53,958 bases of DNA from positions 1 to 53,958 of the forward strand of contig JAAAUF010000181.1 of assembly GCA_015499985.1 (NCBI GenBank). The letters run 5' to 3'. Shown here piece by piece: positions 23,278-34,749 of this stretch (positions are counted from its first letter, which is position 1; each line of letters starts with the position of its first letter). The DNA is from Haplosporangium gracile (Eukaryota; Mortierellomycota; Mortierellomycetes; Mortierellales; Mortierellaceae). A program made the translations under genes and the position numbers. The notes beneath the pieces were generated by a model, which made no database searches, was not told where the DNA came from, and was given only the letters and a program-made list of their open reading frames with translations.

Positions 23278-25466
23278 ATGCGTATCTCTGCTTCCACCGT
23301 CATTCTGTCGTTGATGGCTGCCGCCTCCGTCACTGCAGCTCCTACCCCCGTCCATATCGAAAAGCGCGGAATCATCCTCGACAAGCTGAAGAATGCCTTC
23401 GCCAAGGCTCTGACCTCTTTAGAGTACGTTTTTTGTTAAAAGACTATATTTATATTCCTCGTCATTCTCCAGTTTTCTCCAAGCAAAACTAATGACTTTT
23501 TTCATTTCATTTTTTGAAAAAAAAAGATGCGGAGCTTGTGTGAGCGCACTCGTGCTGGCAAAAGACATTTCTTACCTCAACCGCAACTGGGTTCTCGATG
23601 CAGGTAAAGAAAAAACCCCCTCCTTCTGACGAAAACTCAATCATTCTATTCTTTCCTTATCATGTAACTCACTTACTCACCTCCTCGTCTGCACTTTGGC
23701 AACTTAATAGCCAATTCCCTGTGTTCAACATTCAAGGTTATGGATCAAGATGTCTGCAAGGGCTTGGTTTACAGCCATGGTCCCGTCCTGATTGAGTCTG
23801 CCATGCGCGCTAAGCTGTTGTCGGGCGACGGCAAAATGATCTGCTTCCAAGTCCTTGGAGCGTGCCCCGCCCCAGCCATCACGTCGGGTACCTTGACTTT
23901 TCCCAAACCAAAACCCGCCAACGTCACCGTCAAGGCCGCCTCGGGCAACCGCGTCGATGTCCTTCACATCTCAGACTGGCACGTCGATGATCAATACGTG
24001 GTCGGATCAGATGCTGCCTGTAACAAGCCCCTCTGCTGTCGCAAGTATGCCGACTCACCCCTTGTCCCTGGTCGTGCTGCTTCTAGCTGGGGTGATTACA
24101 ACTGCGATGCCCCCGTCAAGCTGGGTCAAGATCTGTTGAAGTTTGTCCCCACCATTGCCAACCCCAGCTTCTCGATCTTAACCGGTGATATCCCCCCTCA
24201 CAATGTCTGGGCCGAGACCCGAGAGATGGTCATGGCAGAGGAGAAGGCCGCCTACTCCGTCATGGCGGCGGGCATTACCAACATATACCCTGCCGTCGGT
24301 AACCATGAGAGTGCTCCCGCCAAGTACGCAATCACATTTTGTTTCATTGGCATCCTCTGTGGGTGTACATGCGTCTAAACTTTGAATCGGAACTCGGACT
24401 TTGTAATTAACCCGACTCCCCTTTTTTTTCTATTAGTTTGATGCCTACCCCCAACACTGGAGGCGACTACAAGTGGTTATACAGCCATCTGGCCGACGAG
24501 TGGGCCCGCTGGTTGCCCGCCGATGCAGTCAACTCTGTCAAGAACTATGGTGCCTACACCGCCAGCCCCGCTCCCGGTTTCCGCATCATCTCGCTCAACA
24601 CCAACTTCTGCTACACCATGAACTTTTACCTTTACGGTGCAATTCGCGACTATGATCCATTTGGCGAGCTGAAGTGGTTCATCTCCCAGCTCCAGGCTGC
24701 CGAGGATGCCGGTGAGCGTGTGTGGGTCATTGGACATGTCTCACCTTCCCAGACCGACTGCATGCAGAACTGGTCTGCCCTCTATTACCAGGTCGTCCAG
24801 CGTTACTCCCCCCACGTCATTGCTGAGCAGTTCTTTGGACACTCCCATTACGACGAGTTTGCAGTCTCATATGGACCTGGCACCAAGAATGCCCAGAACG
24901 CCATCTTGACCTCCTGGATCGCTCCCTCGGTCACGCCTTACACTGACTTGAACCCTGGCTTCCGTCTGTACAAGGTCGACACTGGCAACTGGAACGTTTA
25001 TGACTCCAACACCTACGTTGCTGATCTAAGCAAGGCCGCTTCATGGGATGCTACAGGCGCGACACCCGACTGGCACTTGGAGTACAGTGCTCGTGAAGCG
25101 TACGGAGTACATGTTCCACTCGCTGCTGACCAGCCCCTCAGTCCCGCATGGTGGCACAACGTGACTAACGCCTTTGAGTCCAACGACGCCGCCTTCCAAA
25201 AGTATTGGACCTACCGCGGCAAGTCCGCCAACCGCATGGCCGCCTGCACAACCAACACTTCTTGCCCCAAGGAGATGATCTGCGACATGCGTGCCGGCAA
25301 GAGCACTGACACCTGCTCCCAGCCCTCGTTCGGTCTCCAGAAGCGTGAAGATGGTACCGAGTACGAGGATGGCCCTGTTGCTCTTGATGTCTCGGGCTTG
25401 CGTAGCGTCTTTGGACCTGCCAAGAAGCCATGGAACCGCAAGCTCTGTGGACTCCCTTCCATCTAA
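23278..25466 (+). CDS. acid sphingomyelinase-like phosphodiesterase, copy 1 (saposin B + metallophosphatase)
   Basis: Four exons: 23278-23423, 23527-23603, 23711-24323 and 24437-25466, giving 621 residues, close to animal acid sphingomyelinase. Residues 1-20 are a signal peptide; a KR pair at 29-30 suggests Kex2-type trimming. Residues about 45-135 are a saposin-B domain with its cysteines (ECGAC, NSLCSTF, DVCKGL, MICFQ). The calcineurin-like metallophosphatase domain follows. Metal-ligand motifs are intact: D163 and H165 in SDWHVDD, D234 in TGDIPP, N272/H273 in GNHES, H379 in WVIGHVSPSQ, H414 and H416 in FFGHSHYDEF. A Cys-rich C-terminal part closes it (TSCPKEMICDMRAG). The enzyme class cleaves sphingomyelin to ceramide and phosphocholine, using zinc, outside the cell or in acidic compartments. 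The true head group in fungi may be another phosphosphingolipid. A tandem paralog lies 2.8 kb downstream. Confidence 0.93.
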
Positions 25467-28278
25467 ACGTGCCCATGAAAAAAAAAATCACAACTAATAG
25501 AAAATAATAACTATATTCCTCTCCTTTCTCATACAAACTATTGGACGACACACAATCATGAACGTCCGCCGCTCACAAGTACCCCATATACCACAATAAA
25601 ATCTCTCGCCTCTTTTCTTTGCACATGCATAACTACCCAATGGCCTTGGTTCTATGAGAAGCACGCTGTCGCGGTCTTGGGAATGTAAGGGTTTAGAAAC
25701 CTGCTCTGCCAGAAAAGGCCGATTAGCACATAGGAAGGGCCAGTTATCAATTAGCCTCATTCCAAAAAATAAGACAATAAGAGCTCAACGGCCAGCTGTT
25801 GGTATGTACGCATCATGTAGTGATATATATATGTAGCCTATTTTTTTTCCTCAACCGCATCACTTTTCTTCATCCCACCCATGTGTTTGCGCTAAAGAAG
25901 TACCAACGACTCTTGAAAAAGAAGCAAAAAAAAAACTGAGAGCCGCGTCGGTGTTTGAAGGAGGATACCAATATATAGTTTTCCAACGAATAATTTATAA
26001 AAGGTGAGTATATTTCTTGAAATGGATGCGAGAGGCGCCAAGGGATGGAGCGCATTGAGCATATGGATGAGACTATTGGCTAGAGAGCGTATCCGCCAAT
26101 CATTCCTGTAGGATCCTCAGCATGCATGCATGCAAGTTGGAACGTGAGGGTGACCCATCGTAGCAAGTGCCGTTGTTAAACCCTGATTCGCCTTTTTTTT
26201 TTGATCCACCCAGCTCGTCTGCATTTCTTTACTGCTTAAATGCAGTGTTGTTGCGAATGACACATGAGAGGAAGGAATGTCTACACGCGCGTGAGTGTGC
26301 GTGCGTATGTGGATGTGTGTATCAAAAGGCGAAATCATTGCTCCGGACTTCAAGTTGACTAGTTGATGCGCAATCGATTCCTGAAGAAACGCGTTTCTTA
26401 CTTCAATTACGCCCTAGGTTGGTTGATGTTGTGTTTTTTTCTTCGCCCTTTGACACCATTCACCCGGGCTAGTAAACTCTTTTTATTTTTTGTTGACACA
26501 TGTCAGGACTAGCCCCTTCATCCGTCTCTCACCGCATCCATCTCCACTTTCTTTTTGTTGGTACCCGCGTTGACTAGCTTTTTTGTTTTTTTATTATTTG
26601 TATTACTTTGCCGTGCCGTTTGTGATTTTCCCACAGTGGTGAAATTCTTGGTCATTTCTTTTCAAAGGATGATGCAACAGAGGAACGTGATCGAAAAAAT
26701 AAAAAATGCTCTCATGTTTACCCCTCATTTCTTTGCACCCTTAGCAGGATCCCCCTCCTTCGCTCGCCGTGCATTATCATCCTGTCGTTTCCATTGACCA
26801 ATGCAAACAGAGGAAAACAACGCGCTTGTGACTCCATTGGTTGGCACCATGTCCATACACACAACGCACTTTCTATCTCCTCTTCGTTTAATTTTCGGCA
26901 ACTTTTACAAACAAAAACGATTGTGAAGAAAGGAGAGGAGCAAAAGGAGTGGAGTCAAGCGCCAACAGGAAGAGAGTGAGGGAGGTATGTGCACCTTGGA
27001 CTGAACCCTATTGGAAGAAATGACATGTTGTCGTTTGTTTCTTTTGGTTCGCATTCCAAGATGGGAAATCGATGACAAACATTAGAGCCATTCTAGACAG
27101 AAAGGCAAGGGGGATGGTACATGGACAAGGTAGGAGAATCCCAATACGGATGCAGAACTGTGTCCATTCGACCTTGCTTTGTACAAATACTATCAAAAAG
27201 GGAGCTGAGGAAGAGGCCTCGACCATGGTTGTGTTTGTTTGTTTGCGAATAATGGTGTCCGGCTATTCCGTCCCTGAAAAACCGGTGAAGCGAGGGCCTT
27301 TAATCAGAGAGAAGGACAAATATTGTCTGCAGCTTACAATGTTTTGCATACTTCTCTATTGACCAAGCATTGAGGCACGCTTCAAGGGGCAATGATTCGC
27401 CGGCTCCCTTTTCTTGAACTGATGAGAAATCTAGCGGATATTCTACAACGTAGTTTCACCCTCCTCCGTCCTCCTCTCGATGACACGCTAATTTTTCCCT
27501 TTTTTTGCTTTTACTCCTTCCTCTCCCTTTTGCCAACGGATAACTCGCTCGCTCCTCCTCGTTTGCTTGTTCTGTTTTGACAAAATGGTAAATGATACAA
27601 AAAGGAAATACTTTTCCCTTCGACTTTATTCTCTTCCGCGATGCACGCATTCCCTAACAACATGCCAAAGGGCTAATTCACATTCAAATAAACAAAACAA
27701 ACAAAACAAGAAGCAACGACACATGTCCGTTGTTTACTCCTGCAGGAACCCACATCCACAAAACACGAACAAACAAATAAACAAACAATTCGAGCTATTT
27801 CAACATGCCACCGAGACGCTAGGAAAGGATGTTGGAATACCTGTAAGAATATACTACGGTTTGTCAGAACGTTATTTGTATTCATTCTGCTTATTTTGTA
27901 TGCAAAATACATTCAGTTCTCAAACTTGGACCTGCATTCCCACATCCAGGCCGAGAAGGGAAATTTAGGGGTCAATGAACCCCCCATTCTTCCTTTTCAT
28001 AATTACCGCTATTCTCTCCACAACCAATTAGCCCTCAGACTTCCTCATCAACGCTCTTCACGAAAGGAACGGCGGGTGATTCTGACGATTGTGAGAGTTC
28101 TTCCGAACTCCAAATGTATATAACTGACAAAGCTCATCACTCTGTATCCACTTTTTTTTTTCTTTGTCCTCGTCCTTGACCTTATCCACAATACCCCTCC
28201 CACCCTCCCTTCTCTATATCCGCCCCTCCTTGTCCCTCATCATCGACATTCCCACTTAACGACCACACCCAAGACAAA
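25467..28278. other. 2.8-kb spacer between the two sphingomyelinase genes
   Basis: No gene recognised. It holds an alternating CATGCATGCATGCA stretch at 26121-26134 and a GT-rich stretch near 26285-26322. The end is C/T-rich and includes TATATA at 28117-28122, 157 bases before the copy-2 ATG, a possible TATA element. Confidence 0.5.
25595..25600 (+). terminator. AATAAA poly(A) signal, sphingomyelinase copy 1
   Basis: AATAAA lies 129 bases after the stop codon at 25464-25466. Confidence 0.45.
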
Positions 28279-30650
28279 ATGCGTATCAGAATCTCTGCCG
28301 TGATCCTGTCATTGGCTCTCGCCACGACAACCGTCCTCGCCGCTCCCGCTCCCGTCACTCCTTCTGACCCTTCCATTCTGGCCGCAGCCCCTTCGCACCT
28401 GACGCATCTCCAGAAGCGAAACTGGGTGACCGACAAGCTGAAAGGACTGCTGCAAGAGGCCTTGAACTCACTAGAATGTTCAGCTTGTGTCAGTGCATTA
28501 GTCGGAATCAAGGATGTCGCGTACCTGAACAAGAACTGGGTCCTGGATGCCCTGAATGATATTTGTCCTTCCCTTGCCAAGGAACCTGCCGATGTTGTAC
28601 GTACCAGGGCTTTTTTTTTTTTCGTTGAGTAATTGATATAGTATTTGCGCAAGTGCAATCTTATTTACCTTTTTTTCCCCCAATTCATTCGTCAATGAAC
28701 AATGAACAATCAATGGATGCATATTAGTGCTCTGGATTGATCAGCTCGCAGGGTCCAGTCATCCTCGGCTCGTTGCTCAAGGCCGATCTGACCAGCGGAG
28801 ATGGCAAGGAGATCTGCTTCCAAGGTACGATACGAAATTATTTATCTACTTTGCCACCCTTGTAGTCTCTTGTTTTTCTTTCCTTCTTCCTCCCTTCCTT
28901 TTCTTACTTTGTTCAGTTCCATAACGAAAACATCCTGCTCATCATTCTTCTTCTTTTCTCGTCTTCTTCTTCCAGTCCTCGGGGTATGTCCAGCACCTTC
29001 CGTGTCATCAGGAACACTCACATTCCCAAAGCCCCGCCCCGCAAACCCCACTATCCGCGCAGCCTCAGGAACCCTCTCCGACGTCCTCCACCTCTCCGAC
29101 TGGCACGTCGACGAACAATACACTCCCGGATCCGAAGCCCAATGTAACCGCCCTCTCTGCTGTCGCAAGTACACCGATTCTCCCACTTCCAACAACCGAT
29201 CTGCCTCCAGCTGGGGTGATTACAACTGCGATTCTCCTGTGAAATTGGGCCAGGATCTGTTGAAGTATGTTCCTAAGATTGCCAAGCCGGCGTTTGCGAT
29301 ATTGACGGGCGATATACCGCCGCATGATGTTTGGGCAGAGACACAGGGAACGGTCGTGGGCGAGGAAGCGAATGCCTATGGCATTTTGGCGTCCCTGGGT
29401 GCGACTGTTTACCCAACTATTGGTAACCATGAGAGTGGACCACCCAAGTAAGCCCTTTTTTCATTATTTTTTGTTACATTGCATAATGCACGCATATAGA
29501 TGCAATTTTCTTCTGCATAGAAGCATTCAACTTACCCTTCCTCTCCTTGCATTGTTTCTAATCCTTTTTTAGCCTGTATCCGACGACGGCGTCGGGCGGA
29601 GACGCCTCCTGGCTCTACACAAGCCTGGCTACCGCCTGGGCCCGCTGGCTCCCCGCCTCCGCCACGAACTCGGTCAAGGCCAACAACGGCGCTTATACCG
29701 TCTCCCCCACCCCGGGTTTCCGTATCATCTCCCTCAACACAAACTTTTGCTACACCATGAATTTCTACCTCTACAGTGCGCTACGCGACTTTGATCCTAA
29801 TGGAGAAATAGCCTGGCTGATCACACAACTCCAAGCCGCCGAGGATGCCGGTGAACGCGTTTGGATTATTGGCCACGTCGGTCCCTCGCAAACCGACTGT
29901 CTTCAGAACTGGTCTGCTCTCTATTACCAGGTCGTGCAGCGTTATTCTCCGCATGTGATTGCGGAACAATTCTTTGGACATACGCATTATGATGAATTCG
30001 CGCTATTCTACAGCTCGTCAACAAAGAACGCCGCATCTGCAATCTCGACAGCTTGGATCGGACCTTCCGTCACGCCTTATACGGATTTGAACCCCGGATT
30101 TAGAATCTACAAGGTCGATACCGGCAACTGGAACGTCTACGATGCAGAAACATACGTCGCAGATTTGAGCCAAGCCACCTCATGGGACACTAACGGCGCG
30201 ACACCCAACTGGCACCTCGAATACTCAGCCCGCGCCGCCTACAGTCCCTTCTTGGCACCCATTATCACCCCCCCTTCGCAACCTCTCTCCCCCACCTGGT
30301 GGCACAACGTAACAACAGCCTTCGAATCCAACCCAGCAGCTTTCCAGCAGTACTGGACCTACCGTGGGAAATCCGCAAACAAGATCCCCACCTGCGCGAA
30401 CGGATCCGCATGCCCCAAGGAAATGATCTGTGACCTCCGAGCGGGCAAAAGTTCTGACGCCTGTTCGCCTATTTCCTTTTCGCTCAAGACTCGATCTGAT
30501 CAGCGTGCTGAGGCTATGGCTACAGCTATGAATGCCGATACGATGATGGCTGCAGAGGCGATGGACCCCTCGGGTTTGCATAATCTCTACAAGCGCGCTC
30601 CACTCAAGCCCTGGAACAAGAAGCTCTGTGGAACCATCAACAAGCACTAA
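28279..30650 (+). CDS. acid sphingomyelinase-like phosphodiesterase, copy 2 (saposin B + metallophosphatase)
   Basis: Four exons: 28279-28596, 28728-28824, 28976-29447 and 29573-30650, giving 654 residues. Domain order is as in copy 1: signal peptide (ATTTVLAAP), a longer Ala/Pro/Ser spacer to a KR pair at 46-47, saposin B (ECSACVSAL, NDICPSL, DVCSGL, EICFQ), then the metallophosphatase. Ligand motifs are intact: D180 and H182 in SDWHVDE, TGDIPPHDVW, GNHESGPP, IIGHVGPSQTD, and H432/H434 in FFGHTHYDEF. The C-terminal part carries a Met/Ala-rich insert (AEAMATAMNADTMMAAEAM) that copy 1 lacks. Only the intron in the metallophosphatase domain (AA|C after GPP) is shared with copy 1; the two saposin-region introns sit at other places. 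Both copies look active and secreted. Expected role: hydrolysis of sphingomyelin-type lipids; true substrate unknown. Confidence 0.93.
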
Positions 30651-31059
30651 TATGAACAACGACAGGACCCCTTCTCCCTGTCGCCAACCCTTTCAGCATT
30701 CCTTCATGTATGGTAATACCCCCCTTCACTTTTTTGATTCTATTTTCTATCTCAAGCACACCACGCGTATTTGTGATAAACGCTAAAAAAAAAGAAAAAA
30801 TAGTGTATTTTGACGGAATAAAAATAACAGTGTTGTTGTAGACTGTTTGGTATCTGGTAAGGTAAATAGTAAAGAAAATAAAAGAAAATATTGTACAAGC
30901 GCGCCTTATTTGTTCTATGGATCCGTTTGCATATGTTTGTCGACTGTATTTGTGTTTTCCTCGCCTTTTTGTACGAAAGCAAGAGAGACACAAACAAACA
31001 AAACAAAACAAAAACAAAAACAAAGACAAGTGAACAGACTGAAAACAAAAATATACAGC
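30651..31059. other. convergent 3' intergenic region
   Basis: This lies between the stops of sphingomyelinase copy 2 (+) and the F-box/WD gene (-). It is A/T-rich, has an AATAAA for the plus strand at 30817-30822 and a CAAAA-rich stretch at about 30991-31025. Nothing coding was seen. Confidence 0.55.
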
Positions 31060-33033
31060 TTAGCAGACGCGCATCTCCTTCATCGATGCATCTGCCTGTT
31101 CAAGTAGATCGTCATCCACAGGCGCAAACTGGAGTAATCGCACCCCTCCTTGCACAAGACCCACCTAAAAAAAATCATGATCGATCCAAAAGAGATTATC
31201 AATCTTTGTTGATGTCGATGATTGCAACCATATATCCATCTTATCCTACATACAACACACACAAACCATGACCGTCCAAAAAAAAAATCAGAACCCTAAA
31301 AACTTAAACAAGAAAACTTACGACAATGTACTCGGGATCGCAGTCGATGCGCGAAGGTCGGAGTCCTTGAATAATCTTCTCTAGCTCGGGGTTTAGGCTG
31401 TGTGCAGTCACATATTCGCCATGCTGCATCCCATACCCTTCCTCTCCACCACCACCACTAATACCACCACCATCCTCATCCATCCGGATCACCGCCTCTC
31501 CACTTTCGTCGACAGGAAGAGCAGGCGCAGACGTAGTCGTTGTCGCTCCAATAGGACGCGGACTAGGAGGCGCAGGGCTCACTCCAATCTCGGCTGCCGG
31601 GCGACTATGCCTCAAAGAATGCACGCGGATCGGGACATGATCCTTCAGATTCTCAAAGATCTGCACATATAGTAGCTGGAACCGTCCTCCTCCCATGGCC
31701 GCAAAGTTGCATGTATGCGTCAATTGATGGCGCCAGTACACCTCTGCCCCTTGGTTGTCCCACTCTTCCTGAGAGATGTGACGCTCAAGGTTCACCGTGT
31801 TCTTGCTGCCAGACGAGGACTTGGTTTGGAGGAGAGGCAGGCGGATATGGGCCATTGTGTTGCTCGACTCCCAGACAACCATCGAAAAGTCATTGTGAAG
31901 CCAGCAGAATGAGACTTGGTGGTTGGGGAGGATCGAATCAAGCGTGAACCGACCGTAACACTCGCCGTGGAGCGAGAACAGTCTGATCAGACCGTCATAG
32001 TGCAGCTCGAGGATCGTGTTCTGCACAAAGTACAGAGCCTCAGTAATCGACGTCTAAGTATTTTTCGAATCAAGGCGGAGAAGAAAAATAATGTGAACAT
32101 GGTTAGGATTGGTCTCTCAAGAAATAAAAGCGCGGTTCGTATCATTAACCATTCATTGAACCAAGATACGCAAAGGGAAAAAAAGGGTGGGGGTGATTAC
32201 CTCGTCTTCAACCTTGAACTGGCTGACTTTAGCACCCGTCTTCCAGTTCCAAGTACTGTAACGGCCCTCTCCATCTGAGGCAACGAGATAAGTATCGTTG
32301 ATGGCGCAAATAGCCAGGTCCCAAAAGTCCTCCTCGTAAAGACCGATCTGTTGACCGGTCTCTGTCGAGAACAACCGAATCTCAGACCGGAGGTTGTCGA
32401 TATCATAACCAAGGCCCGCGACAATCTTTTGCTCCTGGAGATGCTCGACCCAGGTAATCTCTCCACGGATCTGGAACCGATGGAGCAGCGTTCTCGTATT
32501 GATGTTCCACAAATGGACCCGGCCGTCGTCACAGCCCGTCAGGACATAGGGCGCCATGATCTGGAGAGTAGTCAATTTTTGGTAGTTGTCATCGAGCGAA
32601 ATCACGTCTTGGACATGGCCCCGTCGCCAGTTCCTTTGTCGGAGGAGATGGCGCTTACAGAAGAACTTCCAATTCGGGATATTGGGCGGCAAGGTCTTGG
32701 GGATATCGAAGTAGAACTCTCCCTGAATGACGTTCAGAGCGAGCCTCTTCCAGATGAACTGGTCCGACGTTGCCACATAGAGCAGTCTACATGCCTGTTG
32801 AATAAGAGAGGGATTGGATAAGAAGGAATAGAAAAAATAGAAGAGAGACAACAACAGAGTTAGCGTCTGTTCAATCAACAACGGCCCGTCTTTCAATTGA
32901 ACCAAAACAAAGAGAAAAAATAAAAGGATGAAAAAGGACGGGGAATTTTTTGTTGTAGGCATTATGGTTAACAATTGCCTTAGGTCGTCTCAATTACACT
33001 TGCTGTTGTTGTCCTTGTATTGGACAATGATAC

Positions 33034-33085
<52 letters not shown>

Positions 33086-34749
33086 ACTTGGTGTTCATCA
33101 GCGTGCGAGCGAGTGTGAAAGGGAGCTGGGAGGTGTAAGCAACCTTGTTTGTTTGTTGGTTTGTTTGTTTCCTTTGTTGCCCACAATTTTTCCCCTTCTT
33201 CCTCTTTCGCCTTCTACGCCGAGTAAAGTATCAACAAAGATGCAAGGTCGCAAAAGAAGAGAAGTGACACGAGGTGAATGGATTCAAAATGGCAAAATGC
33301 GGGGTAGTTGAAAAAAACAGGCAAGGTACAGGCAGGACATTATATTCAATTCCCGTTTCCCCAGGCTGTAAGACCACACAAACAAAAATTAACCCGTGCC
33401 CTTTTTTAGTTCCCATATGGCAGGCACGGTCAGCTTCCCCGCCTTTTTTTGAATTCTTCTTTCATTCCTCCCTCTCTGATACTTCTTCTTTTGTCACCAC
33501 GACCCTGTTTATGCGTTCAGTCAGCCCATACAAAACAGAGAAAAACTCTCTTTTTCTTATACTTCCCTTCTCATTCTCAATTGCACATAACACACACACA
33601 AAAGAATACAAGGATGACTCTTTCTTTGTTTTTCCTTTACGGATACATTGGAGACATGGATGGAACAATGGGGAAGTAAAGGTACACACATCTCGGTGCA
33701 AAAAAACAAACAAACAAACAAACATACAACCACGCAAGGGGAAGCAAGCACACAATGCGGACACACAGCGGGTAGAGTCGCCATAGAACACAAAAAAAAA
33801 GAACAAGAATAAAAAAACTTAGGCACTCTGAATGTTTAGGAAAGGAAATCAGAAGACTTACCAATTGACAGTTGTAAATGTCTTGGAGGGACAAGCGACC
33901 AAAGATCGAGTACCGAATGTCGTACGGCATTAACAATCTCTCCAGTCGGTTTCGTCCGTCTGCTCGGACACCCAAATACGGGGACGATGCTGCTGCAGTG
34001 GCGGGCACTACCGTCACTACCGTCGATTTCGATGTTGACCGAGAGACGAGGGGCAAAGGGGAAGGAGAAGGAGAAGGAGCAGAGGTCAAAGTAGGCTCGA
34101 GCTTGATTGCCTTCCTTGACGCGGACGAGGACGAGGATGACAATGATGACAGCAACGACGTGGACGAGTCGATAATGCTTGAGGGATCGAGCGAGGATGA
34201 AGGGAGAACGGAGGGACGGCGAGTGTGGATGGCGATGTTTTGCGCGCTCCATTGGCTCGAAATATCCGACAGATCCCCCTGCGTCTGCTGCTGGAACTGT
34301 TGCTGTTGGTGGCGGAGATCAGACGACAAGGGAATCACCCAAGGAGAAACTGCTGCTGCTTCGGTGGCAGAAGAGAAGAAAGGCGATGAGGATGAGGATG
34401 ACGACAAGAATAATGAAGATTCAGCATACTTGGCAACAGTTGAAGTCGTCGCAGGGGTGGATTCACGGATAGAAGACGTTGGGTTGTCGTTATGCTGGTG
34501 ATAGTGCTGGTGGTGCTGAAGAGGGTCCAATGGCGATGTCGGGTATTGCTGCTCCGTGCAGTGCTGTTGTTGTTGCTGTGCTACTGTGGCAGTAGTAGCG
34601 GTAGTGGACGAGGCAGAAGACGAGGAAGAAGAGGTGTGAGTGTTGGCGGTGGAGTGGAAGGAATGGGAAAGGAGACGAAGTGGGGCCGAAGCCAAGCTGT
34701 AGGATCTCGACACCTTTCCATCGCCCTCGGGCTCTTGGCGAGTCGTCAT
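31060..34749 (-). CDS. F-box/WD-repeat protein
   Basis: Four exons: 34749-33862, 32794-32201, 32053-31322 and 31164-31060, all joining at phase 0 to 772 residues. The first 270 residues are disordered: Ser, Thr, Gln and His runs. The F-box spans the first exon join (LMPYDIRYSIFGRLSLQDIY, then NCQL|ACRLLYVATSDQFIWKRLAL), strong support for that 1.07-kb intron. WD-type repeats follow: VLTGCDDGRVHLWNINTRTL, VASDGEGRYSTWNW and YDGLIRLFSLHGE. The F-box part would recruit Skp1 and the propeller would choose the substrate in an SCF ubiquitin ligase. The substrate is not known. The third exon has a low-complexity Ala/Pro/Gly insert. The first intron carries a (TC)21 microsatellite and a CAAA repeat. 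The start was taken at MTTRQEP because the frame upstream is a Ser/Leu-rich translation of a pyrimidine leader. Confidence 0.85.
33039..33080. repeat. (TC)21 microsatellite
   Basis: An uninterrupted TC repeat of 42 bases lies inside the first intron of the F-box/WD gene (GA on the transcribed sense). Confidence 0.95.

Noticed and set aside
26638..26651. GGTGAAATTCTTGG, identical to a conserved stretch of 18S rRNA
   Set aside because: Only about 14 bases match and the flanks do not resemble rRNA; taken as chance.
34179..34500. Plus-strand frames rich in Asp/Glu opposite the F-box/WD gene
   Set aside because: They are complements of the Ser-rich N-terminus of the minus-strand gene.
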